This document shows positions 63,972-64,000 of a DNA stretch of 64,000 nucleotides, one piece after another. The DNA is from Proteobacteria bacterium 005FR1 (GTDB taxonomy: Bacteria > Pseudomonadota > Gammaproteobacteria > Pseudomonadales > Cellvibrionaceae). A program made the position numbers and the translations under genes. The notes beneath the pieces are model-generated. The model was not told where the DNA came from. It made no database searches and worked only from the letters and a program-made list of their open reading frames with translations. The stretch's first letter is position 1. The number at the start of each line of letters is the position of its first letter. The stretch lies in NCBI GenBank assembly GCA_026192395.1, contig WACF01000001.1, positions 3,346,309-3,410,308 of the forward strand. Direction: 5' to 3'.

Positions 63972-64000
63972 ATGAGATTTGATCGTTATGCCCCCGATCG
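63972..64000 (+). CDS. Possible start of a further gene, cut by the window end
   Basis: An ATG at 63972 opens a frame (M-R-F-D-R-Y-A-P-D) that runs off the window, with an AGG about nine bases before it. Too short to judge. Confidence 0.25.

Overview
The window reads as chromosome from a GC-rich gammaproteobacterium. The order tRNA-Leu, rnr, rlmB, rpsF, rpsR, a DUF2232 membrane gene, rplI, dnaB is the arrangement I know from Pseudomonas-like gammaproteobacteria. The catabolic and secreted repertoire (acyl-CoA dehydrogenases, PQQ dehydrogenases, alkylsulfatase, epoxide hydrolase, and a matrixin-like protein of a type I associate with marine gammaproteobacteria) suggests an aquatic heterotroph. 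I cannot name the genus from sequence reading alone.

Layout. 1-7 kb: the end of a secreted matrixin-like protein with a substituted zinc motif, MOSC and metallophosphoesterase genes, a nucleotidyltransferase-fold gene, a DUF1653 gene, a two-gene acyl-CoA dehydrogenase operon and a long glutathione transferase. 7-15.5 kb: a TetR gene divergent from a lipoprotein PQQ dehydrogenase carrying a cytochrome c domain, two tandem paralogous secreted proteins, rimO, and a soluble PQQ sugar dehydrogenase. 15.9-21.7 kb: an NRPS-like C-A-PCP protein whose condensation motif is degenerate, an alpha/beta hydrolase, a frameshifted GNAT acetyltransferase and an SPW membrane protein. 21.8-35.6 kb: epoxide hydrolase, LysR, SdsA-like alkylsulfatase, an esterase lipoprotein, a KaiC-like ATPase overlapping a histidine kinase, a CadC-like TPR regulator and an RND efflux pair.

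35.87-45.61 kb is an integrative island in the 3' end of tRNA-Leu(CAG). It is bounded by identical 24-bp direct repeats and carries a tyrosine integrase beside the tRNA. The insertion has moved the tRNA's own terminator to the far side of the island. Its AT-richer cargo is a serine resolvase with a res-like array, a nucleotide-cyclase-like protein, and a tightly overlapping three-gene operon: alpha/beta hydrolase effector, small middle protein, and Rad50-like ATPase. That operon has the layout of the ABC-three-component (ABC-3C) conflict systems. A bacterial PH-domain membrane protein lies between it and the integrase. This island is the most likely site of a little-described defence system in the window.

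45.6-57.6 kb is core housekeeping: tRNA-Leu, rnr-rlmB, rpsF-rpsR-DUF2232-rplI, dnaB, panC, panD, acs. 57.7-64 kb holds a redoxin/cytochrome c/copper monooxygenase-like/EF-hand fusion and a self-regulated operon (DUF2807 protein, YtrA-type GntR, ABC ATPase, a 50-residue membrane protein, ABC permease, unknown). A near-consensus promoter with an overlapping palindromic operator precedes that operon.

Two repeat families recur between genes: a palindromic element beginning with GTCATTCCGG, placed just after terminators (three copies), and short tandem arrays that always have a 7-bp unit (four arrays).
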